Shown here one piece after another: positions 36,599 to 44,557 of a DNA stretch of 64,000 nucleotides. How positions within the stretch are numbered: the first letter of the stretch is position 1; the number at the start of each line of letters is the position of its first letter. The stretch is from an uncultured Gemmiger sp. GTDB taxonomy: Bacteria; Bacillota; Clostridia; Oscillospirales; Ruminococcaceae. Position numbers and translations under genes: made by a program. The notes below the pieces were generated by a model, which ran no database searches, had not been told where the DNA came from, and saw only the letters and a program-made list of their open reading frames with translations. The stretch lies in assembly GCA_949295035.1 (NCBI GenBank), contig CASFJO010000011.1, positions 1 to 64,000 on the forward strand. Reading direction: 5' to 3'.

Positions 36599-37711
36599 TC
36601 AACCTCCAATGATTTCCTTCAGGCGTTTCACGATCAGTTCCTTGTCGCCCTCCACCATGGGACGGGGGTCAAAGTCGATCTTGCCCAGATTCAAAAACTC
36701 GGTGCGGGCGTAGATGGAGGGGTTGCCCTGCCGCAGCTGGCGGTTGATCTCCTCCATGGTGCACCCGATCTCGACGGCGGGGTCCAGGGTCACCCGGGCG
36801 CGGTAGATGGCACGGCCGGCTTCGTCCTGGATCTCCTGAGCCTTCAGCCCGGGAATCTTGCCGATCTCCTCGCACAGGTAGCGCACCTTTTCCCGGTTTT
36901 CCCGCACTTCCTTTTCGTGGTCCTTGTTCTCGTAGCGCTCCAGCGCCTTCAGCAGGCCCATGATGCCTTCCTTGCCGATCTTCATGGGACGGCCGATGCC
37001 GTGGTACTGCTTCTTCACCCAGTCGATGTACTGCTTTTTGCCGGTCACAAAGCCGGAGGTGGTGGCTTCCAGCGCCTTCGCGCCGCTGTAGACCACCAGG
37101 TCCGCGCCCAGGGCGATGTACTTGCGGAAGTCCTCCTCCGCAGCCGCATCCACCATCAGGGGCAGGCCGTGCCGGTGGGCGATGTCCCGCATGACCTCCA
37201 GCGAGACCATGCCCTTCTGCACGCAGTGGTGGCTCTTCACATAGAACAGCGCCACGGTCTTGTCGGTGATGGCACCCTCGATGTCCTCAGGCACCACCTC
37301 GTTGGCGGTACCGGCTTCCACCGGAACACCGCCGCCCAGCCGGATCATGGTGGGCATGGGCGCGCCGTAGTGCACGCTGTGGCCCTTCTGAATCACGATC
37401 TCGTTGGCAAGGCCATCCGAGTTGGGCAGCCGGTCCATGAGCACCTTGTTGCCCTTGGTGATCAGGCCCGCGATGGTCAGGCAGATGGCCGCCGAAGCAC
37501 TGGAGGTCACGCAGCTGTCCTCGCCGCCGGTATAGCGGGAGATGATCTCGCCTGCCTTGTCGATCAGGTCCTCAATCACCACGTAGGACTGGCCGCCCGC
37601 GATGGCCGCCTGGGCCACCTCGTCGCTCAGGGTGGAAACACCCAGAATGGTCATACGGCCGCTGGCGTTGACCACCCGCTTCAAGCCGATTTCTTCATAA
37701 ACGTTCAACAA
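36599..37711 (-). CDS. DgaE-type PLP-dependent ammonia lyase
   Basis: Fold-type I PLP enzyme of 370 residues in the SelA-like family that includes Salmonella DgaE, D-glucosaminate-6-phosphate ammonia lyase. It would turn a 6-phospho 2-amino sugar acid into KDGP plus ammonia. PLP Lys212 is in YSGAKALEATTSG, the PLP-binding Asp188 in LMVDAAAEED, and the start YEEIGLKRVVNASGRMT is typical. The start codon is TTG (37711 or 37708) with GGGGCG upstream. It is not selenocysteine synthase: no SelB, SelD or tRNA-Sec is nearby. Confidence 0.87.
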   Translation of the reverse strand: MLNVYEEIGLKRVVNASGRMTILGVSTLSDEVAQAAIAGGQSYVVIEDLIDKAGEIISRYTGGEDSCVTSSASAAICLTIAGLITKGNKVLMDRLPNSDGLANEIVIQKGHSVHYGAPMPTMIRLGGGVPVEAGTANEVVPEDIEGAITDKTVALFYVKSHHCVQKGMVSLEVMRDIAHRHGLPLMVDAAAEEDFRKYIALGADLVVYSGAKALEATTSGFVTGKKQYIDWVKKQYHGIGRPMKIGKEGIMGLLKALERYENKDHEKEVRENREKVRYLCEEIGKIPGLKAQEIQDEAGRAIYRARVTLDPAVEIGCTMEEINRQLRQGNPSIYARTEFLNLGKIDFDPRPMVEGDKELIVKRLKEIIGG

Positions 37712-37731
37712 AAACGCCCCGCTTTCTCAAC

Positions 37732-38391
37732 TTACAGGAAGATACCGCCGAACAGCATGGCGCCCAGGATGGCGCCGCCTGCCAGCTCCTTGCCCCACTT
37801 GTAGAAGATGGCGCAGCCCAGGATGGCGCCGATGCCGGCGTACACATCGTACTGAGTGGCAGCCACCACGATCAGAGGAGCCAGATAACGGCCGATGGCG
37901 TTGCCCGCGCCCATCATGATGCTGGTGCCGCCCACGGCGACGCCTTCCGGCACAGCTTTACGGATGAGCATGATCACGCCGCCCATTACCAGGCCGATCA
38001 TAGCGCCCACCAGCAGGGCAACCGGGAAGCTGGAGAAGGGGAACTGCCAGCCCATGGACAGGAACAGTGCGGGGATACCGATGCCGACACCGGTCTGCAG
38101 GGTGCCGCCGATGTCCATCAGGCCAACCAGAGGACCTTCCAGCACGCGGGCGATCAAAAAGCCGGCAGCGAAGCCAGCGGCAGCGGCGTAGTCACCGCCG
38201 TCCATGCCGTCCTTCAGCATGGCCACGATGGACAGGTCGTTGAAGGCGCCGGTGCCCAGGTTGATGAACATGTAAGTACCGGCGAAGATGGCGGCCGCAG
38301 CGCCCATCACCAGCAGAATAAAGGTGTTGTCCTTCATCATGAAGGCGTCGAACTTATCCCAAAAGGTTCTTTTTTCCATAGTGTTATCCAT
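37732..38391 (-). CDS. DUF4310 family membrane protein (EF_0833-type cluster)
   Basis: Integral membrane protein of 219 residues with about six or seven helices rich in Gly and Ala (TFILLVMGAAAAIFAGTYMFI, ALLVGAMIGLVMGGVIMLI, GGAILGAMLFGGIFL). It belongs to a rare protein set conserved between Enterococcus, Aeromonas and some Clostridia, with no known biochemical function. The context with DUF4311, DUF4312 and the SFCGSGGAGA protein suggests the channel part of a transporter. GAGGAGG precedes the ATG. It follows DUF4311 by 19 bases. Confidence 0.85.
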   Translation of the reverse strand: MDNTMEKRTFWDKFDAFMMKDNTFILLVMGAAAAIFAGTYMFINLGTGAFNDLSIVAMLKDGMDGGDYAAAAGFAAGFLIARVLEGPLVGLMDIGGTLQTGVGIGIPALFLSMGWQFPFSSFPVALLVGAMIGLVMGGVIMLIRKAVPEGVAVGGTSIMMGAGNAIGRYLAPLIVVAATQYDVYAGIGAILGCAIFYKWGKELAGGAILGAMLFGGIFL

Positions 38392-38410
38392 TGTTTGTCT
38401 GCCTCCTCAA

Positions 38411-39121
38411 TCAAAACTTTCCGAAGAAACCGCGGAAGTAGGCGATGGCGACGAACATGACCACCACCAGGGCGATCAGGATCTGAACCACCTTGCTCTT
38501 GTAGCCGTTCTCCTCAGCAGACTTGCCGATCAGGATGCCCAGAACGATGCCGGGCACGGCGTTGCCGGTAATCAGGGCGGAAACGCCGCCCAGGGTGGTG
38601 CCCCAGATGCCCACGGTCTTGCCCGCGTCGATGGCAGCCAGCCAGAAGATGGCGGGCATAACGGGATTCAGCAGCCAGCCGGTGGCCGGAGTCAGAACGT
38701 TCTGCGCAATCAGGGACAGCTTCTCGGGAATCAGCTGGGCCAGGGTGTTCATGAAGGTGACCACCACAGCGCCCACACCGGCGCCGGCCAGCATCATCTT
38801 GCGGGGATTCCACACGGTCTCTTCCATGTTCTTGTTCTTCAGCAGCAGGGCCGCGGCGCTCCAGTTGGGAATGATGCGGTGCAGCACGTCCTGGCTCAGC
38901 GCGCCGGACGCAACGGTGGAAGCAGCCGACGAGAAGAAGAAGCCCAAACCGAAGGAGAAGTGGGCGATGGGGTCGCCGTTGCAGGCGTTCATCTCACCCA
39001 GGGTACGGAACGCGCCCATGGCCTGCACCTCCGGCGCATAGTACATGCGGGCAGCGCCGGCCGCAATGCATCCGCCGCCGATGGCGCCAATGATAATGGA
39101 ATAAATGATTACCTCTAGCAT
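38411..39121 (-). CDS. DUF4311 family membrane protein
   Basis: Membrane protein of 236 residues with about six helices (VIIYSIIIGAIGGGCIAAGAA, HFSFGLGFFFSSAAS, MLAGAGVGAVVVTFMN, GVSALITGNAVPGIVLG, ILIALVVVMFVAIAYF). It is the second membrane component of the conserved cluster and directly abuts DUF4312 (39122), so translation is coupled. A conserved polar stretch MNACNGDPIAHF sits between helices 1 and 2. The function is unknown; with DUF4310 it resembles the two-membrane-subunit layout of mannose-type PTS IIC and IID, but I see no clear sequence match. Confidence 0.85.
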   Translation of the reverse strand: MLEVIIYSIIIGAIGGGCIAAGAARMYYAPEVQAMGAFRTLGEMNACNGDPIAHFSFGLGFFFSSAASTVASGALSQDVLHRIIPNWSAAALLLKNKNMEETVWNPRKMMLAGAGVGAVVVTFMNTLAQLIPEKLSLIAQNVLTPATGWLLNPVMPAIFWLAAIDAGKTVGIWGTTLGGVSALITGNAVPGIVLGILIGKSAEENGYKSKVVQILIALVVVMFVAIAYFRGFFGKF

Positions 39122-39448
39122 TTATTTAGCCTCCTCAAGCTCCAAATATTTCACCTTCACAACGATACGCGCTGTTACGGTGTATTCCTTTTTCTCTCTG
39201 GGCCAAAAAAGGAACATGAATCGCTCGGTGGTGGTGTGCACATCCACCTGCTCGAAGTACACCTCTTGGGCCTCCATCTGGATGATGGGCTGCTCGATCT
39301 CCCGGAATATCTGCTTGCGCATGGTCTGGAAGATCATGCCGGTGACCTCCTTCAGGCTTGCGCCCCGCATCTTTACGGTCACTTCATGGCGCATTTCCCG
39401 AAGCAGCTGGGTGTTGTTGTCAAACCGCTCCATCTCAGGCGTCTCCAT
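39122..39448 (-). CDS. DUF4312 family protein
   Basis: Soluble 108-residue protein, predicted alpha/beta with a long amphipathic stretch, without signal peptide. Family members occur only in this gene cluster. The segment MRGASLKEVTGMIFQTMRKQIFREI and a C-terminal beta-rich part are visible. Its start overlaps the SFCGSGGAGA gene by 14 bases. The role is unknown; it may be a cytoplasmic accessory of the transporter. Confidence 0.82.
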   Translation of the reverse strand: METPEMERFDNNTQLLREMRHEVTVKMRGASLKEVTGMIFQTMRKQIFREIEQPIIQMEAQEVYFEQVDVHTTTERFMFLFWPREKKEYTVTARIVVKVKYLELEEAK

Positions 39449-39803
39449 GCATCTTGCGGTAGGTCTCCACCAGGCGCTGGCCCAGCTCCTCCACGTCCAT
39501 GAAGCCCAGGCCCACGACCTTGCAGCCCTCTTCCACAGCGGTGCAGGCGGCGTCGATGGAACGCAGCTCAGCCTTGGCGGGGTAGCCGTACTTGTTCTTG
39601 GCGGTCAGCGCGCCGGCGCCGCCGCTGCCGCAGAAGCTGATGCCCAGGTCCGCATTCATCTGGTGCATCACATCGCCCAGCTTCATATCCGCAGCCATGC
39701 CGGGGATCACATGTGCCTTGCCGCCGGCCTTTTCCACGCCGCGTGCCACAGCCTGACCCTTACCCATGCGGTGACCGATGACAACCAATACTTCCTTGCT
39801 CAT
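39435..39803 (-). CDS. Glycine-rich SFCGSGGAGA protein (EF_0830 type; IIB-like candidate)
   Basis: Cytoplasmic protein of 122 residues named after its invariant GISFCGSGGAGA loop (Cys58). The small alpha/beta layout, a first strand VLVVIGHRMGKGQAVA and a single Cys in a Gly-rich loop resemble PTS IIB subunits, which carry a phospho-Cys or phospho-His. That comparison is my inference from size, layout and context, not an established assignment. AGGAGGAAA precedes the ATG. It lies between the small PRD protein and DUF4312. Confidence 0.82.
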   Translation of the reverse strand: MSKEVLVVIGHRMGKGQAVARGVEKAGGKAHVIPGMAADMKLGDVMHQMNADLGISFCGSGGAGALTAKNKYGYPAKAELRSIDAACTAVEEGCKVVGLGFMDVEELGQRLVETYRKMHGDA

Positions 39804-39823
39804 TTCTTTTTCCTCCTAAACTT

Positions 39824-40174
39824 TTATTTCTCTAACGCCATGGTTAGATGAGTTGCGATCAAAAAGGCTTCGGTCTTGTCCACCGCAAGACCTTCCTTGC
39901 GGAATTCCTCCTCCACCAGATCCTCTGCCATCTGGAAGACCTCCGGCTTCACCTCGTCAAAGGAATCGGACATATCCTCCACGAAGCGGCGCTCCCGGAT
40001 GCGCTTGAGCAGCGCGATGATGTGGTTGCTGAACACCAGCTCAGCGTCCTCTTCCATGGGGATGTTCAGCGCCTTGAACTTCTCCTTCACGTGCAGATAA
40101 TCCTTCTGCACGTCATCCTTAATTGCGGGATCGATCTCAGTGGTTTCCATCAGCGTGTTCCAGAATTTCACTTT
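39824..40174 (-). CDS. Small PRD-domain protein (EF_0829 type)
   Basis: A stand-alone PTS regulation domain of about 116 residues, all-helical. The two candidate phosphorylatable His are in NHIIALLKRIRERRF and ATHLTMALEK, as in BglG/LicT PRDs. It has no DNA- or RNA-binding domain. The GTG at 40174 has GAGGTG six bases upstream; ATG at 40150 is an alternative. It overlaps the amidohydrolase end. Its presence next to a PRD activator indicates that phosphotransferase signalling controls or is part of this system. Confidence 0.8.
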   Translation of the reverse strand, partial: KVKFWNTLMETTEIDPAIKDDVQKDYLHVKEKFKALNIPMEEDAELVFSNHIIALLKRIRERRFVEDMSDSFDEVKPEVFQMAEDLVEEEFRKEGLAVDKTEAFLIATHLTMALEK

Positions 40175-41273
40175 CAACACCTCTACTATAAATTGTTTTG
40201 TGCAGCACGAACTTCTGCTTCAAGCGCAGGGTATCTCCAATGGAATCCTGCACCTGTTCCTCGGTGGCTTCCAGCGTCATCAGGTTCAGGTCAGCGACCT
40301 TGCCCTCCGCCAGCTCGCCCAGCCCCTGCAGGCCGAACAGCCGTGCCGGTGCGCTGGTGCATTTTTCGATCACGTCCTCCAGCGCTTCGCCGCAGTTCAG
40401 GATCTTGGTGGCCACGTCCACCAGGCTGTAGACCGGGCCGTTGTAGTTCTCCACATGAATGTCGGTGGAGATCAGGTCGCAGTCAAAGCCCTTGGCCTTG
40501 GCCTTTTCAAACACCCGGAAGCTGAAGCTTGCCACACCGTGCCCCACGTCGAACTGCACGCCCCGGGCCCGGGCCGCCAGGGCCTGTGGGATGATCTCGC
40601 CCTCCGGGGTGAGGATACCGCCGGGCTTGCCGTGGTAGGCATGGGTGATCACGTCGTTTTTCTCCACCAGCTCCAGCACGTCGGTGAGGGCGGGGGGATA
40701 GTTGCCCACATGGATCATCAGGGGCAGGCCCAGCTCATGGGCGGTGCGGGCGGCGATGGCGATGGGCTCCAGCCCCATCTCGCCCACCACGCTGGCCGAG
40801 GCTCTGGCCTTCAGGCCCACGATGTTGTCGGAATAGCGGGCCGTTATCGTGCGCACCGCGTCCAGGTCGATCTTGCTCAGATCGTTCAGCTCCTTGCCCC
40901 GGATCAGCCCCTCTTTGGAGAGGTTCAGCAGGGTGAACACCTTAGTCTTGCTTTTCTCGATCACATTGGCGCGGAAGTCCTCATAGTTGTCGGCGCCGCT
41001 GCTGCCCGCGTCCAGAATGGTGGTCGCGCCCCGCTCCAGGCCCAGCACATCCGGCTCCATGCCCAGGAAGGCCTTGGGGTAGCAGTGGGTGTGGATGTCG
41101 ATAAAGCCCGGCGTTACGATGCAGCCCCCGGCGTCCACCACCTGGCCCTGTGCCTCCAGGTCCGGCCCGATGGCCTCGATTCTGCCGTCGGCGATGCGGA
41201 TGTCGGCGATCTGCCCGTGCCAGCCGTTCACCGGGGAGATCAGCCTGCCGCCCTTAATCGTCATGCGATTCAT
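40137..41273 (-). CDS. Amidohydrolase/deacetylase family metallohydrolase (EF_0837 type)
   Basis: Cytoplasmic metal-dependent hydrolase of 378 residues, related to dihydroorotase and N-acetylglucosamine-6-phosphate deacetylase. Metal ligands: His61 and His63 in DIHTHCYP, probably carboxylated Lys155 in VGLKARAS, His188 in LMIHVGN, His211/His214 in THAYHGK, and Asp271 in STDIH. It likely removes an acyl group from an N-acylated substrate before the ammonia lyase acts. GGAGGAG precedes the ATG, which overlaps the regulator end by 20 bases. Confidence 0.88.
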   Translation of the reverse strand: MNRMTIKGGRLISPVNGWHGQIADIRIADGRIEAIGPDLEAQGQVVDAGGCIVTPGFIDIHTHCYPKAFLGMEPDVLGLERGATTILDAGSSGADNYEDFRANVIEKSKTKVFTLLNLSKEGLIRGKELNDLSKIDLDAVRTITARYSDNIVGLKARASASVVGEMGLEPIAIAARTAHELGLPLMIHVGNYPPALTDVLELVEKNDVITHAYHGKPGGILTPEGEIIPQALAARARGVQFDVGHGVASFSFRVFEKAKAKGFDCDLISTDIHVENYNGPVYSLVDVATKILNCGEALEDVIEKCTSAPARLFGLQGLGELAEGKVADLNLMTLEATEEQVQDSIGDTLRLKQKFVLHKTIYSRGVESEILEHADGNH

Positions 41274-43182
41274 CGGAAATCTCCTCCTTCAGAATAATGT
41301 ACAAAAAGAATGCGATCCGTTCTTTTGCCACGATGGTAACGTTGAGTGAATTTTCCACCAGCTCGAAAAACTTTTCCATGATCTCGTAGACCACGCCGTG
41401 CTTTTCGGCGATGCGCTCGTATTCCCGCTGATCGTTCTCGTTCTCCTGGCCCGTGGCCTGGAACCAGCGGGGGATGGCCATGCTCATGTGGATGATAAGT
41501 CCCAGCAGGGCGTCCTTTTCCAGCTGATATTCCTGCGGGAATTTTGAGGTGTATTCCAGCAGGGTGAGGATCAGCTTGCTGATGATGGTGGCCGAGGCGA
41601 TCATGCTGTTGAAGGCCACATCCGGCACATCCTCCCGCTTGAGGGCGAAGGGGTCCGCCTTCGCGTTGAAGGAGGCGCTGGACTGTTCCCGCAGCGGGAT
41701 CTCGTCCACCAGCTTGCCGTAATCCAGAAATTCCTGAATGCGCTTGATGTCGTCGTTGGACAGGATGCGCGAGATCTTCACCACCGGAACGTTGGGGATG
41801 TGCAGCGGGATGGTGGAGATCACAAAGTCGATGTCCTCCTCCGCGTGCATGTTGGAAAGCTGGAACGGGGAACGCTGGCCCACCACACGGATGGTGGGGA
41901 ACACGTTCTCCACCCGGATGGAAAGCAGATGGGAAAGCCCCTTGCCGGTGGCGCATACCAGCAGAACGTTCTTTTTCATCCGGCTTTTCTCTTTCCGGTT
42001 CTTGAACAGATACACCGCGATGTAGCAAAGCTCGGTGCTGGTGAAGCGAATCTGGAAGGCGCTGTTCAATATCTCGCCGCAGCGGCAGGCCAGCTTGTAG
42101 AATTCCGGGTAGGCGTTGGTGACCTCCTCGATCACCACGAAGTTTTCGTCCTCCCAGGCCGCCTTGCTCAAAAACAGTCCCAGCGCGTTTTTCAGATGCT
42201 CATACAGATCGGCGCGCAGACTGTCCCGCTCGAAGGACTGCCTGTACTGCGCGCCCTCCTCGTCCAGCATCTGCAGCATTGCCTCCACGCACTGCCGCAG
42301 CCGCGTCTCGTTCACGGTGCAGCTGCTGGCCACGATCTTGTTTTCCTTGAGCACCCGCTCCAGGTATTCCAGCTCCCGGTCGCTGGGGGTACTCTGGCCC
42401 ACCAGCTCCCGCAGCAGCTGGCCCGCGTAGCCCTCCGGCTCACCGTGCAGCGGCCGACCGGACCGGTCCACCCGGGCCCGGATGTGGCGGATCACGCAAT
42501 AGGCGATCAGATTGATGAAGGCCGTGTTGGTGATCCACACGTTGTAGCGGGCGTTCATCCGCTTGATGCTCTCGCTGATGGCGGCGATGGATTGCAGGCT
42601 GATGGACTGCTTGAGCGCGTCCGGCAGCAGCAGGTACCAGTCCTCCGCCGTGTAGCTGCCCTTGAAGCACTCGGCCAGGTAACGGGTGGCGACGGCGCGG
42701 ATGGCCATCTCGTCTCCCGCCAGCTCATAGCCGCCGGTCTTATAGGGCCGTAAACAGACCTGCTCGCTCTCAAACTGCTCATTGAAGCGGGCGATCATCC
42801 GGCTCAAAGTGGAGCGGGAAACGTAAAAGTCGCCCGCGATCTGCTCCGCGCCGGTGTTCCGTTTTTTTACAAAGAAATAGAAAAAGAAATCCTTCTGGCG
42901 ATCCGCCTCGCCGGGGCTGTAGCCGGTTGTCTGCTGATCCTCGGCCAGAATCAGCGCACATTTCCCCTTTTGCTCCGCCGGGATGTAAAAGCCGTGCTTC
43001 GCCTTGTAGCGGATCTCCACATCGTAGGCCGCGCAGACCTGCTTGATCCCGTCGATGTCGTACCGGATGGTCCGTTCGCTTTTTTCAAACCGTTCTGTCA
43101 GAATATTGATCTCAACCGGCATGGTGGCGGTGGCCAACAACTTCAGGATCTCCCTTTGTCTGGGCTTCAAGTTGTTTTCCAT
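41254..43182 (-). CDS. PRD-containing transcriptional regulator (BglG/MtlR/LicR-like)
   Basis: Multidomain activator of 642 residues. Two N-terminal winged-helix domains (RQREILKLLATATMPVEINILTERF, then FYVSRSTLSRMIARFNEQF) are followed by two PRDs in the middle, an EIIB-like domain with a phospho-Cys candidate in LLVCATGKGLSHLL, and a C-terminal His-containing domain (LGLIIHMSMAIPRWF). Such regulators are tuned by PTS phosphorylation. The ATG at 43182 follows GAGGAG; the longer ORF start lacks a ribosome site. It sits inside the operon it probably controls. Confidence 0.88.
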   Translation of the reverse strand: MENNLKPRQREILKLLATATMPVEINILTERFEKSERTIRYDIDGIKQVCAAYDVEIRYKAKHGFYIPAEQKGKCALILAEDQQTTGYSPGEADRQKDFFFYFFVKKRNTGAEQIAGDFYVSRSTLSRMIARFNEQFESEQVCLRPYKTGGYELAGDEMAIRAVATRYLAECFKGSYTAEDWYLLLPDALKQSISLQSIAAISESIKRMNARYNVWITNTAFINLIAYCVIRHIRARVDRSGRPLHGEPEGYAGQLLRELVGQSTPSDRELEYLERVLKENKIVASSCTVNETRLRQCVEAMLQMLDEEGAQYRQSFERDSLRADLYEHLKNALGLFLSKAAWEDENFVVIEEVTNAYPEFYKLACRCGEILNSAFQIRFTSTELCYIAVYLFKNRKEKSRMKKNVLLVCATGKGLSHLLSIRVENVFPTIRVVGQRSPFQLSNMHAEEDIDFVISTIPLHIPNVPVVKISRILSNDDIKRIQEFLDYGKLVDEIPLREQSSASFNAKADPFALKREDVPDVAFNSMIASATIISKLILTLLEYTSKFPQEYQLEKDALLGLIIHMSMAIPRWFQATGQENENDQREYERIAEKHGVVYEIMEKFFELVENSLNVTIVAKERIAFFLYIILKEEISDESHDD

Positions 43183-43192
43183 GTCGTTCTCC

Positions 43193-44062
43193 TCACAGCA
43201 GCTCCTCCAATACGCAGGCAACGCCGTCTTCCTCGTTGCTCCTGGTCACGGCGAAAGCCTTCGCCTTCACAAAATCCTCGGCGTTGGCCATGGCAAAGCT
43301 GTGGTCCACCGCCTGGAACATCTTCACGTCGTTTTCCCCGTCGCCAAAGGCGATCACCTCCTGCGGCCGGACGCCGTGGGCCACCATCATCTGCTGTAGC
43401 CGGTCTCCCTTGGTGACGCCCCTGGGGGAAATCTCGATCAGCCGGGGGCAGGTGCGGGTGTATTCGTAACGGCCGGCAAAGGCCTCTTCCATCAAACTGT
43501 AGATGCGGCTGTTCTCCTTGGGCTCGGTGATGCAGTTGATTTTGTTGATCTCGCCGGGCACCTGCCGTGCCTGGGCCACCTCACGCTGCACGGGATAACC
43601 GTCTCGGGAATCGGTGTTCCAGGTCCAGGCGCCGCCCAGGTTGGGATAGCTGGGCGGAAGGCCCCGGCGCACCCGCTCGGCCGCCTTCAGGGGCTTGTGC
43701 CATTCCGGAATCCAGTAATACACCGCCCGGTCCTGCACGCACTGCACCTCCGCCTGCTGCTGCATGCAGAAGTTGAAGACCTCCTCCACCTCTTGGGGCT
43801 CAAACCGGCGGAAGACCTCCCGCCTGCCTGCCGCCAGGTCATACACGGCTACGCCGTTCACTTCGATGAAATATCCGCCGTAGCGGTCCATCTGCAGCTC
43901 CCGCGCATAGCGCATCAGGCGGGAATAGCTCCGCCCGCTTGCCAGGATGACCTTCATTCCCTTTTCCTGGCACCGGATCAGCGCCTGTTGTGTGCGTTCA
44001 CTGATCTTGCCCGCCTGGTTCAGCAGGGTTCCGTCCATATCCAAAACGATCCACCGAATCAT
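43193..44062 (-). CDS. Cof-type HAD-IIB hydrolase, first gene of the Dga-type operon
   Basis: HAD phosphatase of 289 residues. Motif I DMDGTLLNQAG lies near the N-terminus, motif II ILASGRSYSR follows, the Lys is in ISPRGVTKGDRL, and motif IV GDGENDVKMF is near the C-terminus. AGAGGTG precedes the ATG. It is 10 bases upstream of the PRD regulator and so co-transcribed. A phosphatase beside enzymes needing 6-phospho substrates may relieve sugar-phosphate stress. A repeated TTGCAAAAA lies upstream (44118-44152, minus strand), but no clear promoter can be named. Confidence 0.88.
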   Translation of the reverse strand: MIRWIVLDMDGTLLNQAGKISERTQQALIRCQEKGMKVILASGRSYSRLMRYARELQMDRYGGYFIEVNGVAVYDLAAGRREVFRRFEPQEVEEVFNFCMQQQAEVQCVQDRAVYYWIPEWHKPLKAAERVRRGLPPSYPNLGGAWTWNTDSRDGYPVQREVAQARQVPGEINKINCITEPKENSRIYSLMEEAFAGRYEYTRTCPRLIEISPRGVTKGDRLQQMMVAHGVRPQEVIAFGDGENDVKMFQAVDHSFAMANAEDFVKAKAFAVTRSNEEDGVACVLEELL

Positions 44063-44300
44063 CTGCCAGCACCTCTTTCTTCACCCATATGGTACCAAAT
44101 TTCATTCACCGCGCGGCCTTCTCTTTTTGCAAGGTTTCCACAATTTTTTGCAACCTCGACACACGCTGCTTTAATCTTACACGAAATTCTCCATAAAATT
44201 TGTGCAAAACATAAAAATTAACAAAATATTGCTTTTTCTCACAATCTGCGGGCTGTTTTTTGCCGTTTTTGCCTCCGCCAGGCGGCGCCGCGTCAACCGA

Positions 44301-44347
44301 AAACAAAAGCCCCCGGGACGCAGGCACAATGCCTGCGTCCCGGGGGG
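44301..44347 (-). terminator. Very strong terminator after the UroD-like transcript
   Basis: A perfect 17-bp GC-rich stem (44310-44326 with 44330-44346) with a three-base loop is followed on the minus strand by TTTTGTTTT. The 44063-44300 interval holds only AT-rich leader sequence of the Dga-type operon. Confidence 0.85.
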
Positions 44348-44359
44348 CACGATTTTTCT

Positions 44360-44557
44360 TTATGCAAGTGTATGGCTGGTCAGTTCCAGAACCGCGGGAC
44401 CATCGCTGTGCAGCGAGATCCCCTGTGCGTCTGCCGGTGTGTCCAGCAGGGCGCTGCTGCACTGAGGAAGAGGAAAACCTTCTTCTGTCAATACATCTAT
44501 ATAAAGAAAAGAGCGGCTTTCGCGGTCCAAACGAAAAAACTCGTTATGCCTGCACAA
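44360..44557 (-). pseudogene. Possible C-terminal remnant of a lost gene
   Basis: An open frame of 65 codons (TTG at 44557) overlaps the end of the UroD-like gene by 14 bases and stops 13 bases before the strong terminator. Its product ends with a beta-strand-like segment (GISLHSDGPAVLELTSHTLA) reminiscent of the C-terminal sandwich of a glycosidase. This suggests that a deletion fused the UroD-like gene to the tail of another gene. I do not recognise the parent family. Confidence 0.35.

Noticed and set aside
36599..37711. SelA (selenocysteine synthase) for the SelA-like PLP enzyme
   Set aside because: The neighbouring aldolase, amidohydrolase and PRD genes match the Dga-type cluster, and there is no selB, selD or tRNA-Sec in the window.
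44063..44220. Sigma-54 promoter for the PRD-regulated operon
   Set aside because: A GG...GC pair in GTGGAAACCTTGCA has the wrong spacing for a -24/-12 element, and the regulator lacks a sigma-54-activating AAA domain.
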